DNA of 64,000 nucleotides from Pseudomonas putida. GTDB taxonomy: Bacteria > Pseudomonadota > Gammaproteobacteria > Pseudomonadales > Pseudomonadaceae. Positions 42,436 through 51,832 of this stretch are shown here, piece by piece (the first letter of the stretch is position 1; each line of letters opens with the position of its first letter). Location: positions 124,001 through 188,000 of the forward strand of contig NZ_JANHLC010000007.1 of assembly GCF_028682395.1 (NCBI RefSeq). The letters run 5' to 3'. A program made the translations under genes and the position numbers. Under the pieces are notes generated by a model. That model had not been told where the DNA came from, did no database searches, and saw only the letters and a program-made list of their open reading frames with translations.

Positions 42436-43335
42436 TCAATCCAGTACGTATTCGACGGGCTGCAAGGGCTCGGGTAGCGCGGTCTCGCCCAGTGCGGCGA
42501 GGATCTCCCGTTCAATGGTGCGGACCAGGGCGTTGCAGGGCAGGTCGTTTTCATCGAAGCCGAACGGGTCTTCCAGGTCATTGCCGATCTCATCCAGGCC
42601 CAGGAAGGTGTAGCTGACGATGGCGGTGAACAGCGGGGTCATCCAGCCCAGCGGCTCGGCCATGGCAAAGGGCAGCAGCAGGCAGAACAGGTAGATGGTC
42701 CGGTGCAGCAGCAGGGTATAGGGGAAGGGCAGCGGCGTGCTCTTGATCCGCTCGCAGGCGGCCTGGACCTGGCTCAGGCTGGCCAGCCGGGCGGCCAGGA
42801 CGGTGTAGCGCCACTCGCTGAACGAGCCGGTTTCGGTCAATGTCGAACAGCGCGCGCCAATGCGCTGGAGCAGGCTGTCGGTGGGGTTGGGGTGGTGGAT
42901 GTCCAGCGGCCGGTCGAGCCAGGCGGCACTGGCGCTGACTTCATTTTCGCCGCGCAGGCGGGCGATCAGGCCATGGGCGTAACCGCACAACTCGCGCAAC
43001 AGCAACTGGCGCTCGGCGCTGTCGTGCAGCACCTGGGTCTCGCGAATCAGCGAGCGGACTTCGACGATCAATTGGCCCAGCTGCTTGCGACCTTCCCACC
43101 AGCGGTCGTAGCAAGCGTTGTTGCGAAAACTCATGAAGATCGACAGCGACAGCCCGAGCAGGGTGAATGGGGTGGCATTGACCTTGGAAAAGTAGGCCGG
43201 GTGCAAGGTTTCCACCAGCACGATGGCCGCGGCCAGGAGGGTCACCAGCAGGCAGCGCCAGGCAATGCGCCGGGCGATCGAGCCCTTGAGGGAGAACAGG
43301 ATGGCAAACAGGTTGGGCTTGGGACGCACGATCAT
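42436..43335 (-). CDS. Bestrophin family (UPF0187) membrane protein
   Basis: This protein of about 299 residues shows the bestrophin pattern: an N-terminal amphipathic part (PNLFAILFSLKGS), paired membrane helices, the FRNNACYDRWWEGRK motif conserved throughout the family, and late helices with LLPFAMAEPLGWMTPLF. A near-C-terminal acidic segment (DEIGNDLEDPFG) matches the family's calcium-clasp region. Bacterial bestrophins are pentameric ion channels. ATG 43335 is chosen because family members open with MIVRP-like sequence; an earlier start at 43374 is possible. It appears monocistronic. Confidence 0.9.
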   Translation of the reverse strand: MIVRPKPNLFAILFSLKGSIARRIAWRCLLVTLLAAAIVLVETLHPAYFSKVNATPFTLLGLSLSIFMSFRNNACYDRWWEGRKQLGQLIVEVRSLIRETQVLHDSAERQLLLRELCGYAHGLIARLRGENEVSASAAWLDRPLDIHHPNPTDSLLQRIGARCSTLTETGSFSEWRYTVLAARLASLSQVQAACERIKSTPLPFPYTLLLHRTIYLFCLLLPFAMAEPLGWMTPLFTAIVSYTFLGLDEIGNDLEDPFGFDENDLPCNALVRTIEREILAALGETALPEPLQPVEYVLD

Positions 43336-43435
43336 CGGCGGGAGTCGTTCTTCAGGGGCTTTCGCGGCGCACAAAGACTAGAAGCCGTGCCCTGCCGTGT
43401 CCAATCACCTCGACTGACCGCTTGATCGACTCGCT

Positions 43436-45520
43436 CTATGGCGCCCACGCGAGGCCGCGCTGGTTGATCTCGCGAACCCGCGCGGGCAATTGCTCGCCCT
43501 CCAGCGCCGGGCTGAAGTACCAGCCCTGGATAATCAGCTCGGTGGACGATTGCAGGGCGTCGAGTTGCTCGCGGGTTTCCACCCCTTCGACCACGATGCC
43601 CAGTTCGAGCACTTCGCAAAAGCGCAGCAGGCCATTGAGCAGCCTTTCGCCATGGGCGTCGCGCTGGGCCACGACAAAGCTGCGGTCGATCTTGACCACG
43701 TCGACCTTGAACTGGTGCAGGTAACTGAGCGCCGAGTAGCCGGTCCCGAAGTCGTCGATAGACAGCTTGGCGCCAATGCGGTGCAGGCGCTCGATCAGCC
43801 GGTGGGTTGCCGGGACGTCGCCCACCAGCGCGCTCTCGGTCAGTTCCAGAGAAATATTGCCGCCGGCTTCGGCGAGGATCTCCAGCAGGCGCTCGCTGTG
43901 TTGTTCATCGCTTAACGTCGCGGCGGTGACATTGATGGTGATTGGCAGCGCGAAATCGACCTGCTGCCAGCGGTGCTGCTGCTCCAGCGCCTGCCTGGCG
44001 ACCCACAGGTCGACCTCGGCCATCATCCCGGCCTCGTCCAGCCACTTGAGAAACTCCCAGGGCTCGTGGGCGTTGCCATCGTGATCGCGGGCGCGGATCA
44101 GCGCCTCGCAGCCGGTGCAATGGCCGGTGGTCCGGGAGAACTGCGGCTGGTATTCCAGGTGGAAGTCGTACTGGCTGATCCGGCGGATTCGCTCCAGTTG
44201 CAGCGCCTGAGCCGCCGCGTGCGTGTAGGCCTGGGTGACCGGGTCCTGTTCATGGAAGCGGCCTTTTTCTTCGAGCCCGCGAAAGGTCGCGTCGAAGGTC
44301 TTGAGGTAGACGCTCCGTTTGCCCTGGTTGCGCCGATGGAGGGCCAGGACGAAGGGCGCGTAGACCAGGGTGCCGAAGCCGGCCAGGCCCAGTTGCAGGG
44401 CCACGGCCGCGAAGTCGCCGCCACTGCTCAGGTAGGCATTGAGCAGCATGGGCGAGGTCAGGGGCAGGCTGGCGACGGCGGGTGCGACCCAGCCCAGTTG
44501 CACCGCGCTGACCGCCAGCAGGGTATTGAGCACCGGCACCAGCACAAACGGCACGCACAGGCGCGGGTTGAGGATGATCGGCAAGCCAAACAGCAGCACT
44601 TCGTTGACATTGAGCAGTGCCAGGGGCGCCCCGGCGATGGCCAGCAGCCGCAGGGAACGGCTGCGCGAAAACACCAGGATGGCCAGGACCAGCGACAGTG
44701 TGCCGCCGGAGCCGCCGATAAAGGCAAAGCAGCCGAGCAGGCCGCTGTTGAGGGCATAGGCTGCAGGCTGGCCATGGCTCAGCAACCCGGCGTTGACCAC
44801 CACGGCCTGGTCCAGCACGGCGAAAAAGGGCTGCATGGCGTGGTAGCCGTGGATACCGAAAAACCACAGCACCGAGTTCAGGGCGCTGACCAGCATGCCG
44901 CTCAGGTAGGGGCTGTCCAGCGAATGCAGGTCGAAGGGGACGTGCAACTCGGCGGTGGCCCCCAGCTGCAGCATCAGCCAGAGCAGTGCCACCAGCAGGC
45001 CAGCGCTGAGCAGCCCGGGGATCACCATATTGATGGTGTCCTTGACGTTGAACCCCACCAGGTCATGGCGTACCAGCCAGGTCCAGCGCTGGCGGTGCAG
45101 GTGGGCCAGTAGCGGTACGTTGACCAGGGGCAGGACAATGGCGATGAACAGCACCAGGGTGGCGGCGGCCCGGGGCGAGTCTGCAAGCAGATGAGCAGCG
45201 ATCACTACCTGGCTCAGGCACAGAAACGCCACCGGCACCTGGGGCAGGCGATGGCGGATGGCGAGCATATAGCCGATGGAGGCCGCGATCAGCAGTGGCA
45301 TGGTCGCACTGAGGTGCTGATACAGGCTGACGAGTAATTCCACCAGTGGCTCGGGCAGGCCGAGGACACGGGCGAGTTCGCCGCTGATCAGGAAGGCGGC
45401 GGCCAGCAGCAGACAGGGCAACACCCACAACAGCCCCTCGCGCATGGCCCGTAGTGACCCGGCGCTGGCCAGGTCGGCCAGGCGATGGGCAGGGAACAAG
45501 GTGAAGAGTTTGAGCGCCAT
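43436..45520 (-). CDS. PTS EIIC-like membrane domain fused to EAL phosphodiesterase
   Basis: In this 694-residue protein, residues 1 to about 400 form a hydrophobic domain resembling the cellobiose/lactose-type PTS EIIC permease, with about ten membrane segments and the motif FFGIHGYHAMQP. Residues about 430-690 form an EAL domain that looks active: GCEALIRARD, INVTAAT, LELTESAL, SIDDFGTGYSAL, VVKIDRSFV, VVEGVETREQ and IIQGWYF keep the metal and c-di-GMP-binding residues. It is probably a membrane sensor that degrades c-di-GMP in response to a small ligand, not a sugar importer, since no EIIA/EIIB is attached. GGAGT precedes ATG 45520. Confidence 0.9.
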   Translation of the reverse strand: MALKLFTLFPAHRLADLASAGSLRAMREGLLWVLPCLLLAAAFLISGELARVLGLPEPLVELLVSLYQHLSATMPLLIAASIGYMLAIRHRLPQVPVAFLCLSQVVIAAHLLADSPRAAATLVLFIAIVLPLVNVPLLAHLHRQRWTWLVRHDLVGFNVKDTINMVIPGLLSAGLLVALLWLMLQLGATAELHVPFDLHSLDSPYLSGMLVSALNSVLWFFGIHGYHAMQPFFAVLDQAVVVNAGLLSHGQPAAYALNSGLLGCFAFIGGSGGTLSLVLAILVFSRSRSLRLLAIAGAPLALLNVNEVLLFGLPIILNPRLCVPFVLVPVLNTLLAVSAVQLGWVAPAVASLPLTSPMLLNAYLSSGGDFAAVALQLGLAGFGTLVYAPFVLALHRRNQGKRSVYLKTFDATFRGLEEKGRFHEQDPVTQAYTHAAAQALQLERIRRISQYDFHLEYQPQFSRTTGHCTGCEALIRARDHDGNAHEPWEFLKWLDEAGMMAEVDLWVARQALEQQHRWQQVDFALPITINVTAATLSDEQHSERLLEILAEAGGNISLELTESALVGDVPATHRLIERLHRIGAKLSIDDFGTGYSALSYLHQFKVDVVKIDRSFVVAQRDAHGERLLNGLLRFCEVLELGIVVEGVETREQLDALQSSTELIIQGWYFSPALEGEQLPARVREINQRGLAWAP

Positions 45521-45632
45521 CCGTTGACTCCTGTCATGCCCGGCTGCCTGTCAGGCCTATAGTCGGCCACCGTGGCTTTCGACGAAGCGGGCCATAGTCA
45601 CACAAAGTGCGGACGGCGGTTTGATACGGGGC

Positions 45633-45666
45633 AAAAAAAAGCCCCGCGACCGAATGAACGCGGGGC
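45633..45666 (-). terminator. mexEF-oprN terminator
   Basis: On the minus strand GCCCCGCG (45666-45659) pairs with CGCGGGGC (45648-45641) around a ten-base loop, then eight Ts follow (45640-45633). It lies about 40 bases after the oprN stop. Confidence 0.93.
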
Positions 45667-45704
45667 TAAACGGTTGGATGCGACCAACCAAAGGAGACGG
45701 TGAA

Positions 45705-47129
45705 TCAGCGCATGCTGGCGACCTGCTCCGGCTGCCAGCCGCCACCCAGGGCCTTGTAGATGGCGACGATGCCGCGGTACAGCTCGACCTCGGCCTGGGC
45801 CTGGCTGTCTTCGGCGGCCAGGCGCTCGCGCTGGGCGTCGAGCAGAACCAGGAAGTCCACGGTGCCTTCGCGATACCGAATGGCCGCCAGGTCGGCGGCG
45901 GTGCGGCTCGATTCGCTCTGGCGGATCAGCGAAACCAGGCGTTGCTGGCGCTTGGCGTAGTCGCTAAAGGCATTTCCAGACTCTTCCAGGGCTAGCAGCA
46001 CCTGCTGTTCATAGCTGGCCAGGGCGCCATCGGCCTCGGCATCGGCCCCGCGCAGGCGTGCCCGCACACTGCCCAGGTCGAAGGCCGCCCAGGTGATGCT
46101 TGGGCCCAGCGCCCAGGCATTGGCGGCCGAGGAGCCGATCTGCGAACCGCGTCCGGCGGTAAAGCCGAGGAAGCCACTGAGGCTGACCCGCGGGAACAGG
46201 TCGGCCTTGGCCACGCCGATGCGCGCGGTGGCGGCGGCGAGCTTGCGTTCGGCGCTGCGGATATCCGGTCGGCGTTGCAGCAGCTCCCCCGGATCGCCGA
46301 TGGGCAGGGCCTTGGCAATGGCCGGCAGTTCGGCCGGGCTGAGGTTGACGCTCAGCGTGTCCGCTCGTTCACCGAGCAAGGTGGCGATGCGATTGCGCTG
46401 GCGGGCCTGTTCGGCCTGCAATTGCGGCACGCTGGCTTCGACGGCGGCCAGGCGTGCATCGGCGCGGACCACATCGAGCTGATCGCCGACGCCGGCGTCG
46501 CGCAGGCTTTCGGTGATGGTGCGCGAATCCTGCTGGTTCTTCAGGTTGGCCAGGGCGATCTTTTCCCGCAACTGGGCACCGCGCAGTTGCCCGTAGGCAT
46601 CGACCAGTTCGGCGATCAGGCTGACCTGCAGCTGGTACAGGTCGGCTTCGGCGGCTTGCTGGTCGGCCTCGCTGGCTTCCAGGGTGCGCTGGATCCGGCC
46701 GAACAGGTCCAGCTCCCAGGCCATGTCCAGGCCTAGGTCATAGCGCTCGCTATTGACCCTTTTTTCGGTCTGGCCGGGAATCTGGCCTTTGCCCAGGTCG
46801 CTGCTGACGCGGCTGGTGATGGTCGGCATGGCGTCGTTGCTGGCGTCGTCGCGGATCGCCCGGGCTGCGCGCAAACGGGCAAAGGCCACGCGCAGTTCAC
46901 GGTTGCCCTGCAGCGACTGGCTGACCAACTGGTTGAGGGTCGGGTCGTCGAACTGCTGCCACCAGATCCGCTCGAAGCGCGCCCGGTCGAAGTTTTTCTG
47001 GCTGCTGGCGTCGTTGCCCGAGGCGTCGACGTGCGCCGGTGCCAGCGGTGCCGTGGCGTAGTCCGGGCCCACGGCGCAGGCGCTCAGGGCCAGGACCAGC
47101 AGGCTCGGCAGAAAGGCCTTGATACTCAT
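45705..47129 (-). CDS. oprN: Outer-membrane efflux lipoprotein OprN
   Basis: This 474-residue TolC-like channel of the NodT/OprM family has a lipobox (LALSAC, Cys18) and two homologous outer-membrane-factor repeats with long helical stretches (for example LRVAFARLRAARAIRDDAS and RIGVAKADLFPRVSLSGFLG). It forms the exit duct of the MexEF pump. Its ATG overlaps the mexF stop (ATGA), so it is translationally coupled. Length and position match P. aeruginosa OprN (about 472). Confidence 0.92.
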   Translation of the reverse strand: MSIKAFLPSLLVLALSACAVGPDYATAPLAPAHVDASGNDASSQKNFDRARFERIWWQQFDDPTLNQLVSQSLQGNRELRVAFARLRAARAIRDDASNDAMPTITSRVSSDLGKGQIPGQTEKRVNSERYDLGLDMAWELDLFGRIQRTLEASEADQQAAEADLYQLQVSLIAELVDAYGQLRGAQLREKIALANLKNQQDSRTITESLRDAGVGDQLDVVRADARLAAVEASVPQLQAEQARQRNRIATLLGERADTLSVNLSPAELPAIAKALPIGDPGELLQRRPDIRSAERKLAAATARIGVAKADLFPRVSLSGFLGFTAGRGSQIGSSAANAWALGPSITWAAFDLGSVRARLRGADAEADGALASYEQQVLLALEESGNAFSDYAKRQQRLVSLIRQSESSRTAADLAAIRYREGTVDFLVLLDAQRERLAAEDSQAQAEVELYRGIVAIYKALGGGWQPEQVASMR

Positions 47130-50100
47130 GGTCGTGCCTCCAGAGAGAGTGCCCGAGCCGCCTTGCGTGCTTCACCGCGTTCGACGAACCGGCGGATCAG
47201 GACATAGAACACCGGCGTCAACAGCAGGCCGAAGAAGGTGACGCCCAGCATCCCGGAGAACACCGCCACACCCATGGCATGGCGCATCTCGGCCCCGGCG
47301 CCACTGGAGAACACCAGCGGGACCACCCCCATGATGAACGCGAAGGACGTCATCAGGATCGGCCGCAGCCGCAGGCGGCAGGCTTCGAGTACCGCGCTGA
47401 GCGGGTCGAGGCCTTCTTCCTGTTTGTCCTTGGCGAACTCGACGATCAGGATCGCGTTCTTGCACGCCAGGCCCACCAATACGATCAGCCCGATCTGGGT
47501 GAAGATATTGTTGTCACCGCCCGAGGCAATCACCCCGACGATGGCTGAGAGCAGGGTCATCGGTACGATCAGGATCACCGCCAGCGGCAGGCTCCAGCTT
47601 TCGTACTGCGCGGCGAGCACCAGGAACGCCAGCAGCACGCAGAGCGGGAAGACGAACAGCGCGGTGTTGCCGGAGAGAATCTGCTGGTACGTCAGGTCGG
47701 TCCACTCGTAGGTCATGCCGTTGGGCAGCTCGGCCTTGAGCAGTCTCTCGATCGCCTGCTCGGCCTGGCCGGAGCTGTAGCCCGGTGCGGCGTTGCCGTT
47801 GATTTCCGCAGTGATAAAGCCGTTGTAGTGCATGACCCGATCCGGCCCCGAGGTGTCGGTGACCTTGATAAAGGTCGCCAGCGGGATCATCTCGCCCTTG
47901 TCGTTGCGCACCTTGAGCTGGCCGATCTGCTCGGGCTCGAGGCGGAACTGCTGCTCGGCCTGGACATTGACCTGGTAGGTACGGCCGAAACGGTTGAAGT
48001 CGTTGGCATACAGTGAACCCAGGTAGACCTGCAGGGTGTCGAAGATGTCGCTGACGGCCACGCCGTGGGTCTTGGCTTTTTCCCGGTCGATGGCGGCATC
48101 GACCTGGGGCACGTTGACCGTGTAGCTGGTAAACAGCCCGGCCAGCTCCGGCACGTTGTGGCTCTTGTTGATGATGTTCATGGTTTCCTTGTACAGCTCG
48201 TCATAGCCCAGGTTGCCCCGGTCTTCGATCTGCAGGCGGAAACCGCCGATGGTGCCCAGGCCCTGGACCGGTGGTGGCGGGAAGATCGCCATATAGGCTT
48301 CCTGGATCCCGGCGTACTGGCCGTTCAACGCACCGGCAATGGCGCCGGCCGACTGGCTCGGGTCCTTGCGCTCGTTGAAGGGCTTGAGCGTGACAAACAC
48401 GATGCCGCTGTTGGGGCTATTGGTGAAGCCGTTGATCGACAGGCCGGGGAAGGCCACCGCGCTTTCCACGCCTGGTTGCTTGAGGGCCAGGTCGGACATG
48501 CGCTTGATCACGTCTTCGGTGCGGTCCAGGCTCGCGGCATCCGGCAGTTGGGCAAAGGCCACCAGGTACTGTTTGTCCTGGGCAGGCACGAAGCCGGTCG
48601 GGGTGCTGGAGAAACCGAACCAGGTCAGGACCATCAAGCCGGCGTAGAGCAGCAGGGCAATCCCGCTGCTGCGGATGACCCGGGTCACGGTGCTGACATA
48701 GCCATGGCTGGCCCGGTCGAAAAAGCGGTTGAACGGACGGAACAGCCAGCCGCCCAGCAGCCGGTCAAGGATCTTCGAGAAGCGGTCCTTGGGCGTGTCA
48801 TGGCTTTTGAGCAGGACCGCCGCCAGCGCAGGCGACAGGGTCAGGGAGTTAAAGGCCGAGATCACCGTGGAGATCGCAATGGTCAGGGCGAACTGCTTAT
48901 AGAACTGGCCTGTCAGCCCGGAGATAAACGCTGCCGGGATAAACACCGCGCACAGCACCAGGGCGGTGGCGACGATGGGGCCGGTCACTTCGCGCATGGC
49001 GCGCTGGGTGGCTTCCACCGGTTCCAGGCCCAGGCCGATATTACGCTCGACGTTTTCCACCACCACGATCGCATCGTCGACCACGATCCCGATGGCCAGG
49101 ACCAGGCCGAACAGCGACAGGGCGTTGAGCGAGAAGCCGAACATGTGCATCACGGCAAAGGTGCCGATCAGCGACACCGGCACGGCTGCCAGGGGAATGA
49201 TCGAGGCGCGCCAGGTCTGCAGGAACAGGATCACCACCAGCACGACCAGGATCAGTGCTTCGAACAGGGTGTGCACCACCGCTTCGATGGAGCCGCGGAC
49301 GAAGATGGTCGGGTCGTAGACGATGCTGAAGTCCATGCCTTCGGGGAAGTTCTTCTTCAACTCCGCCATTTTGTCCCGCACTTCATTGGAGATCTGGATG
49401 GCGTTGGAGCCCGGGCGCTGGAAGATCGGAATCGCCACCGCCGGCTGGTTGTTCAGCAGGGAGCGCAGGGCGTACTGGCTGGAGCCCAGCTCCACCCGGG
49501 CGATGTCCTTGAGGCGGGTGATCTCGCCGTCGTCGCCGACGCGAATAATGATGTTCTCGAACTCTTCCTCAGACACCAGGCGGCCCTGGGCGTTGATCGA
49601 GAGCTGGAAGCTGGTGGCTGTCGGTGCTGGCGGCGCGCCAAGGGCCCCGGCGGCGACCTGGCGGTTCTGCTCGCGAATGGCGTTGACCACGTCAGTGGCG
49701 GTCAGGTTGCGCGAGGCGGTTTTGTTCGGATCGAGCCAGACCCGCAGCGAGTAGTCGCCCATGCCGAACAGTTGCACGTCGCCGACGCCGCCCAAGCGCG
49801 CCAGCTCATCCTTGATGTTGAGCAGCGCGTAGTTGGACAGGTAGAGCATGTCGTAGCGCTGGTCCGGCGAGGTCAAGTGCACGACCATTGTCAGGTCGGG
49901 CGAGGCCTTGTCGACGGTGATGCCGATCCGGGTGACTTCTTCGGGCAACTTCGGCTCGGTGCGGGTCACGCGGTTCTGCACCTGGACCTGGGCATTGTCC
50001 AGGTCGGTGCCCAGGGCAAAGGTGATGGTCAGGGTGATTTTGCCGTCAGCCGTCGACTGCGAGGACATGTAGAGCATGTTCTCTACGCCGGTAATGGCTT

Positions 50101-50305
50101 GTTCCAGCGGGGCCGCGACGGTTTCGCCGATGACCTTGGGGTTGGCGCCGGGGAAGTTGGCCCGGACCACCACGGTGGGCGGCACGACTTCCGGGTATTC
50201 GCTGATAGGCAGTTGGAACAGCGCGATGCTGCCGGCGATCAGGATCAGCAGCGACAGTACCGCGGCGAAGATCGGCCGTTTGATAAAAAACTGGGAAAAA
50301 TTCAT
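47126..50305 (-). CDS. mexF: RND multidrug efflux transporter MexF
   Basis: This 1059-residue inner-membrane proton/drug antiporter of the HAE1 RND family opens MNFSQFFIKRPIFAAVLSLL, close to P. aeruginosa MexF over its whole length by memory. The proton-relay aspartates lie in GIVVDDAIVVVENVERN, and the late-helix Lys in EFAKDKQEEG. Twelve membrane helices and two periplasmic porter loops are present. Substrates in the family are chloramphenicol, quinolones and trimethoprim. It is central in mexE-mexF-oprN. In P. aeruginosa the LysR activator MexT drives this operon; no mexT lies in the window. Confidence 0.96.
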   Translation of the reverse strand: MNFSQFFIKRPIFAAVLSLLILIAGSIALFQLPISEYPEVVPPTVVVRANFPGANPKVIGETVAAPLEQAITGVENMLYMSSQSTADGKITLTITFALGTDLDNAQVQVQNRVTRTEPKLPEEVTRIGITVDKASPDLTMVVHLTSPDQRYDMLYLSNYALLNIKDELARLGGVGDVQLFGMGDYSLRVWLDPNKTASRNLTATDVVNAIREQNRQVAAGALGAPPAPTATSFQLSINAQGRLVSEEEFENIIIRVGDDGEITRLKDIARVELGSSQYALRSLLNNQPAVAIPIFQRPGSNAIQISNEVRDKMAELKKNFPEGMDFSIVYDPTIFVRGSIEAVVHTLFEALILVVLVVILFLQTWRASIIPLAAVPVSLIGTFAVMHMFGFSLNALSLFGLVLAIGIVVDDAIVVVENVERNIGLGLEPVEATQRAMREVTGPIVATALVLCAVFIPAAFISGLTGQFYKQFALTIAISTVISAFNSLTLSPALAAVLLKSHDTPKDRFSKILDRLLGGWLFRPFNRFFDRASHGYVSTVTRVIRSSGIALLLYAGLMVLTWFGFSSTPTGFVPAQDKQYLVAFAQLPDAASLDRTEDVIKRMSDLALKQPGVESAVAFPGLSINGFTNSPNSGIVFVTLKPFNERKDPSQSAGAIAGALNGQYAGIQEAYMAIFPPPPVQGLGTIGGFRLQIEDRGNLGYDELYKETMNIINKSHNVPELAGLFTSYTVNVPQVDAAIDREKAKTHGVAVSDIFDTLQVYLGSLYANDFNRFGRTYQVNVQAEQQFRLEPEQIGQLKVRNDKGEMIPLATFIKVTDTSGPDRVMHYNGFITAEINGNAAPGYSSGQAEQAIERLLKAELPNGMTYEWTDLTYQQILSGNTALFVFPLCVLLAFLVLAAQYESWSLPLAVILIVPMTLLSAIVGVIASGGDNNIFTQIGLIVLVGLACKNAILIVEFAKDKQEEGLDPLSAVLEACRLRLRPILMTSFAFIMGVVPLVFSSGAGAEMRHAMGVAVFSGMLGVTFFGLLLTPVFYVLIRRFVERGEARKAARALSLEARP

Positions 50306-50317
50306 CGTCTGTATCCC

Positions 50318-51571
50318 TTAACCGCGTGGCGTCGCAGCCGCCAGCTTCACCGTCGTACCGTTCGCGGGTTTCGCGGGGGCGACTTGAGGCAGGTTGCTGG
50401 CTTCCAGGGCTTGGCGTTGTTGAGCGAGGGCGGCGAGGGTGGCCGGGCTGGCCATGGGCACGGTTTGCGGGGCAACCGGCGCGCCGGGGCGCACGCGTTG
50501 CAGACCCTTGACGATAATGGTGTCGTCCTTGTTCAGGCCATTGCGCACAATGCGCAGGCCTTCGATTTTCGGCCCCAACTCCACGGCGCGGTAGGCCGAG
50601 GTGTTATTGGCGTCCATCACCAGGACAAACTTCTTGCCCAGGTCGGTGCCGACCGCATCGTCGGTAATCAGGACCGCCGAGTAGGTGCCGCTGCCGACCA
50701 GTTTCAGGCGCGCATACAGCCCCGGGGTGAAACTGCCGTCACGGTTGTCGAACACGGCGCGGCCCCGGATGGTGCCGGTCTTGGGGTTGACCTGATTGTC
50801 GACGAAGTTCATCTGGCCCAGGTGCGGGTTGCCGTCTTCGTTGGACAGGCCCAGGTATACCGGTGTGGTCTGGCCGCGTTGGCCCTGGCGCGCCAGCTGG
50901 CTGTACTTGAGGAACACGCGCTCATCGGCGTCGAAGTAGGCGTAGACCTTGTCGGTGGAAACCAGGCTGGTCAGCGGCGTGACGTCGGCGGTGACGATAT
51001 TGCCGGCGGTGATCAGTGCGCGGCTGACGCGGCCGCTGATCGGCGCCGTGACGCGGGTAAAGCTGAGGTTGAGCTTGGCCAGGTCCAATTGGGCCTGGAT
51101 TGCATCGACCCCGGCCCGGGCTTCCAGGGCGGCGCTGGTGCGCGAGTCGGCGAGTTCGGCGGAGATCGCGTTGCTGGTCAGCAGCCGGCGGCCCCGTTCG
51201 GCTTCGTTGCCGCTGCGGGTCGCGTTGGCGCGGGCTTGCTGCAGTTGAGCTTCGAGGCGACGGACTTCAGCCTGGAAGGGCCGTGGGTCGATTTGAAAAA
51301 GCAGGTCGCCCTTCTTGACCAGGGCGCCCTCGGTGAAGCCGACCTGATCGATCTGCCCGGACACGCGCGGACGCACTTCCACGGTTTCCGGCGCTTCCAG
51401 GCGGCCGGTGAACTCATCCCATTCATTGACGGGTTGCTCCAGGACCTTGGCCACGCTGACTTGGGCGGCGGGCATGGCCGCGCTGGTTTCCGGCGTCTTG
51501 CCGCAGGCGCTCATCACCAGAACCGCCAGGGCGGCCAGGGGGAAACGCAAATGTTTGAGTGACTGTTCCAT
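50318..51571 (-). CDS. mexE: RND periplasmic adaptor lipoprotein MexE
   Basis: This 417-residue membrane fusion protein links the RND pump MexF to OprN. It has a lipobox (VLVMSAC, Cys23), a lipoyl/barrel-sandwich segment (VEVRPRVSGQIDQVGFTEG), a coiled-coil hairpin (LLFQIDPRPFQAEVRRLEAQ onward) and a beta-barrel region. It is first in the operon, 12 bases before mexF. A perfect 6+3+6 dyad lies 84 bases upstream (51655-51669) and may be the regulator site. Confidence 0.94.
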   Translation of the reverse strand: MEQSLKHLRFPLAALAVLVMSACGKTPETSAAMPAAQVSVAKVLEQPVNEWDEFTGRLEAPETVEVRPRVSGQIDQVGFTEGALVKKGDLLFQIDPRPFQAEVRRLEAQLQQARANATRSGNEAERGRRLLTSNAISAELADSRTSAALEARAGVDAIQAQLDLAKLNLSFTRVTAPISGRVSRALITAGNIVTADVTPLTSLVSTDKVYAYFDADERVFLKYSQLARQGQRGQTTPVYLGLSNEDGNPHLGQMNFVDNQVNPKTGTIRGRAVFDNRDGSFTPGLYARLKLVGSGTYSAVLITDDAVGTDLGKKFVLVMDANNTSAYRAVELGPKIEGLRIVRNGLNKDDTIIVKGLQRVRPGAPVAPQTVPMASPATLAALAQQRQALEASNLPQVAPAKPANGTTVKLAAATPRG

Positions 51572-51654
51572 GGGGAGTCCGCCAATGTATGAAGTTGGGC
51601 GGATGATGGGGCGGGGCAGGGTGATGGCACGAATCGAACGAAGCGAAGGTAACT

Positions 51655-51669
51655 ATCATTCGGAATGAT
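51655..51669. promoter_or_regulatory. Candidate operator upstream of mexE
   Basis: ATCATT-CGG-AATGAT is a perfect palindrome with a three-base centre, in AT-richer DNA 84 bases before the mexE start, a suitable distance for a LysR-type (MexT-like) or TetR-type regulator. Confidence 0.5.
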
Positions 51670-51832
51670 GGGAGCGTGCAGTAAGCCCTCTAGCATGGGG
51701 CTTTCGTTAGGGGGCTATCAATATCGTTGATGGACAGACACTGTTGTCCAAGTAGTCGTGCTGGTCGAACAGGTTATTGAGGTTACGGCAGCCTGCTGTT
51801 CGCGCAGATTTTGACGGGCAGCTCAGCCTTTT

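Noticed and set aside
42405..42445. tRNA-like arm (GCCCGGGAGTCAAACCGGGC)
   Set aside because: The hairpin looks like a T- or acceptor-arm at first sight, but no cloverleaf, anticodon loop or CCA-type end can be folded around it; it is a small inverted repeat between the TPR and bestrophin genes.
48065..51562. A 1165-codon open frame on the plus strand
   Set aside because: It lies antisense to mexF and mexE, whose protein families are unmistakable. Long antisense frames are common in GC-rich genes with strong third-position bias, and the translation is low-complexity Gly/Asp/Gln/His-rich without any family.
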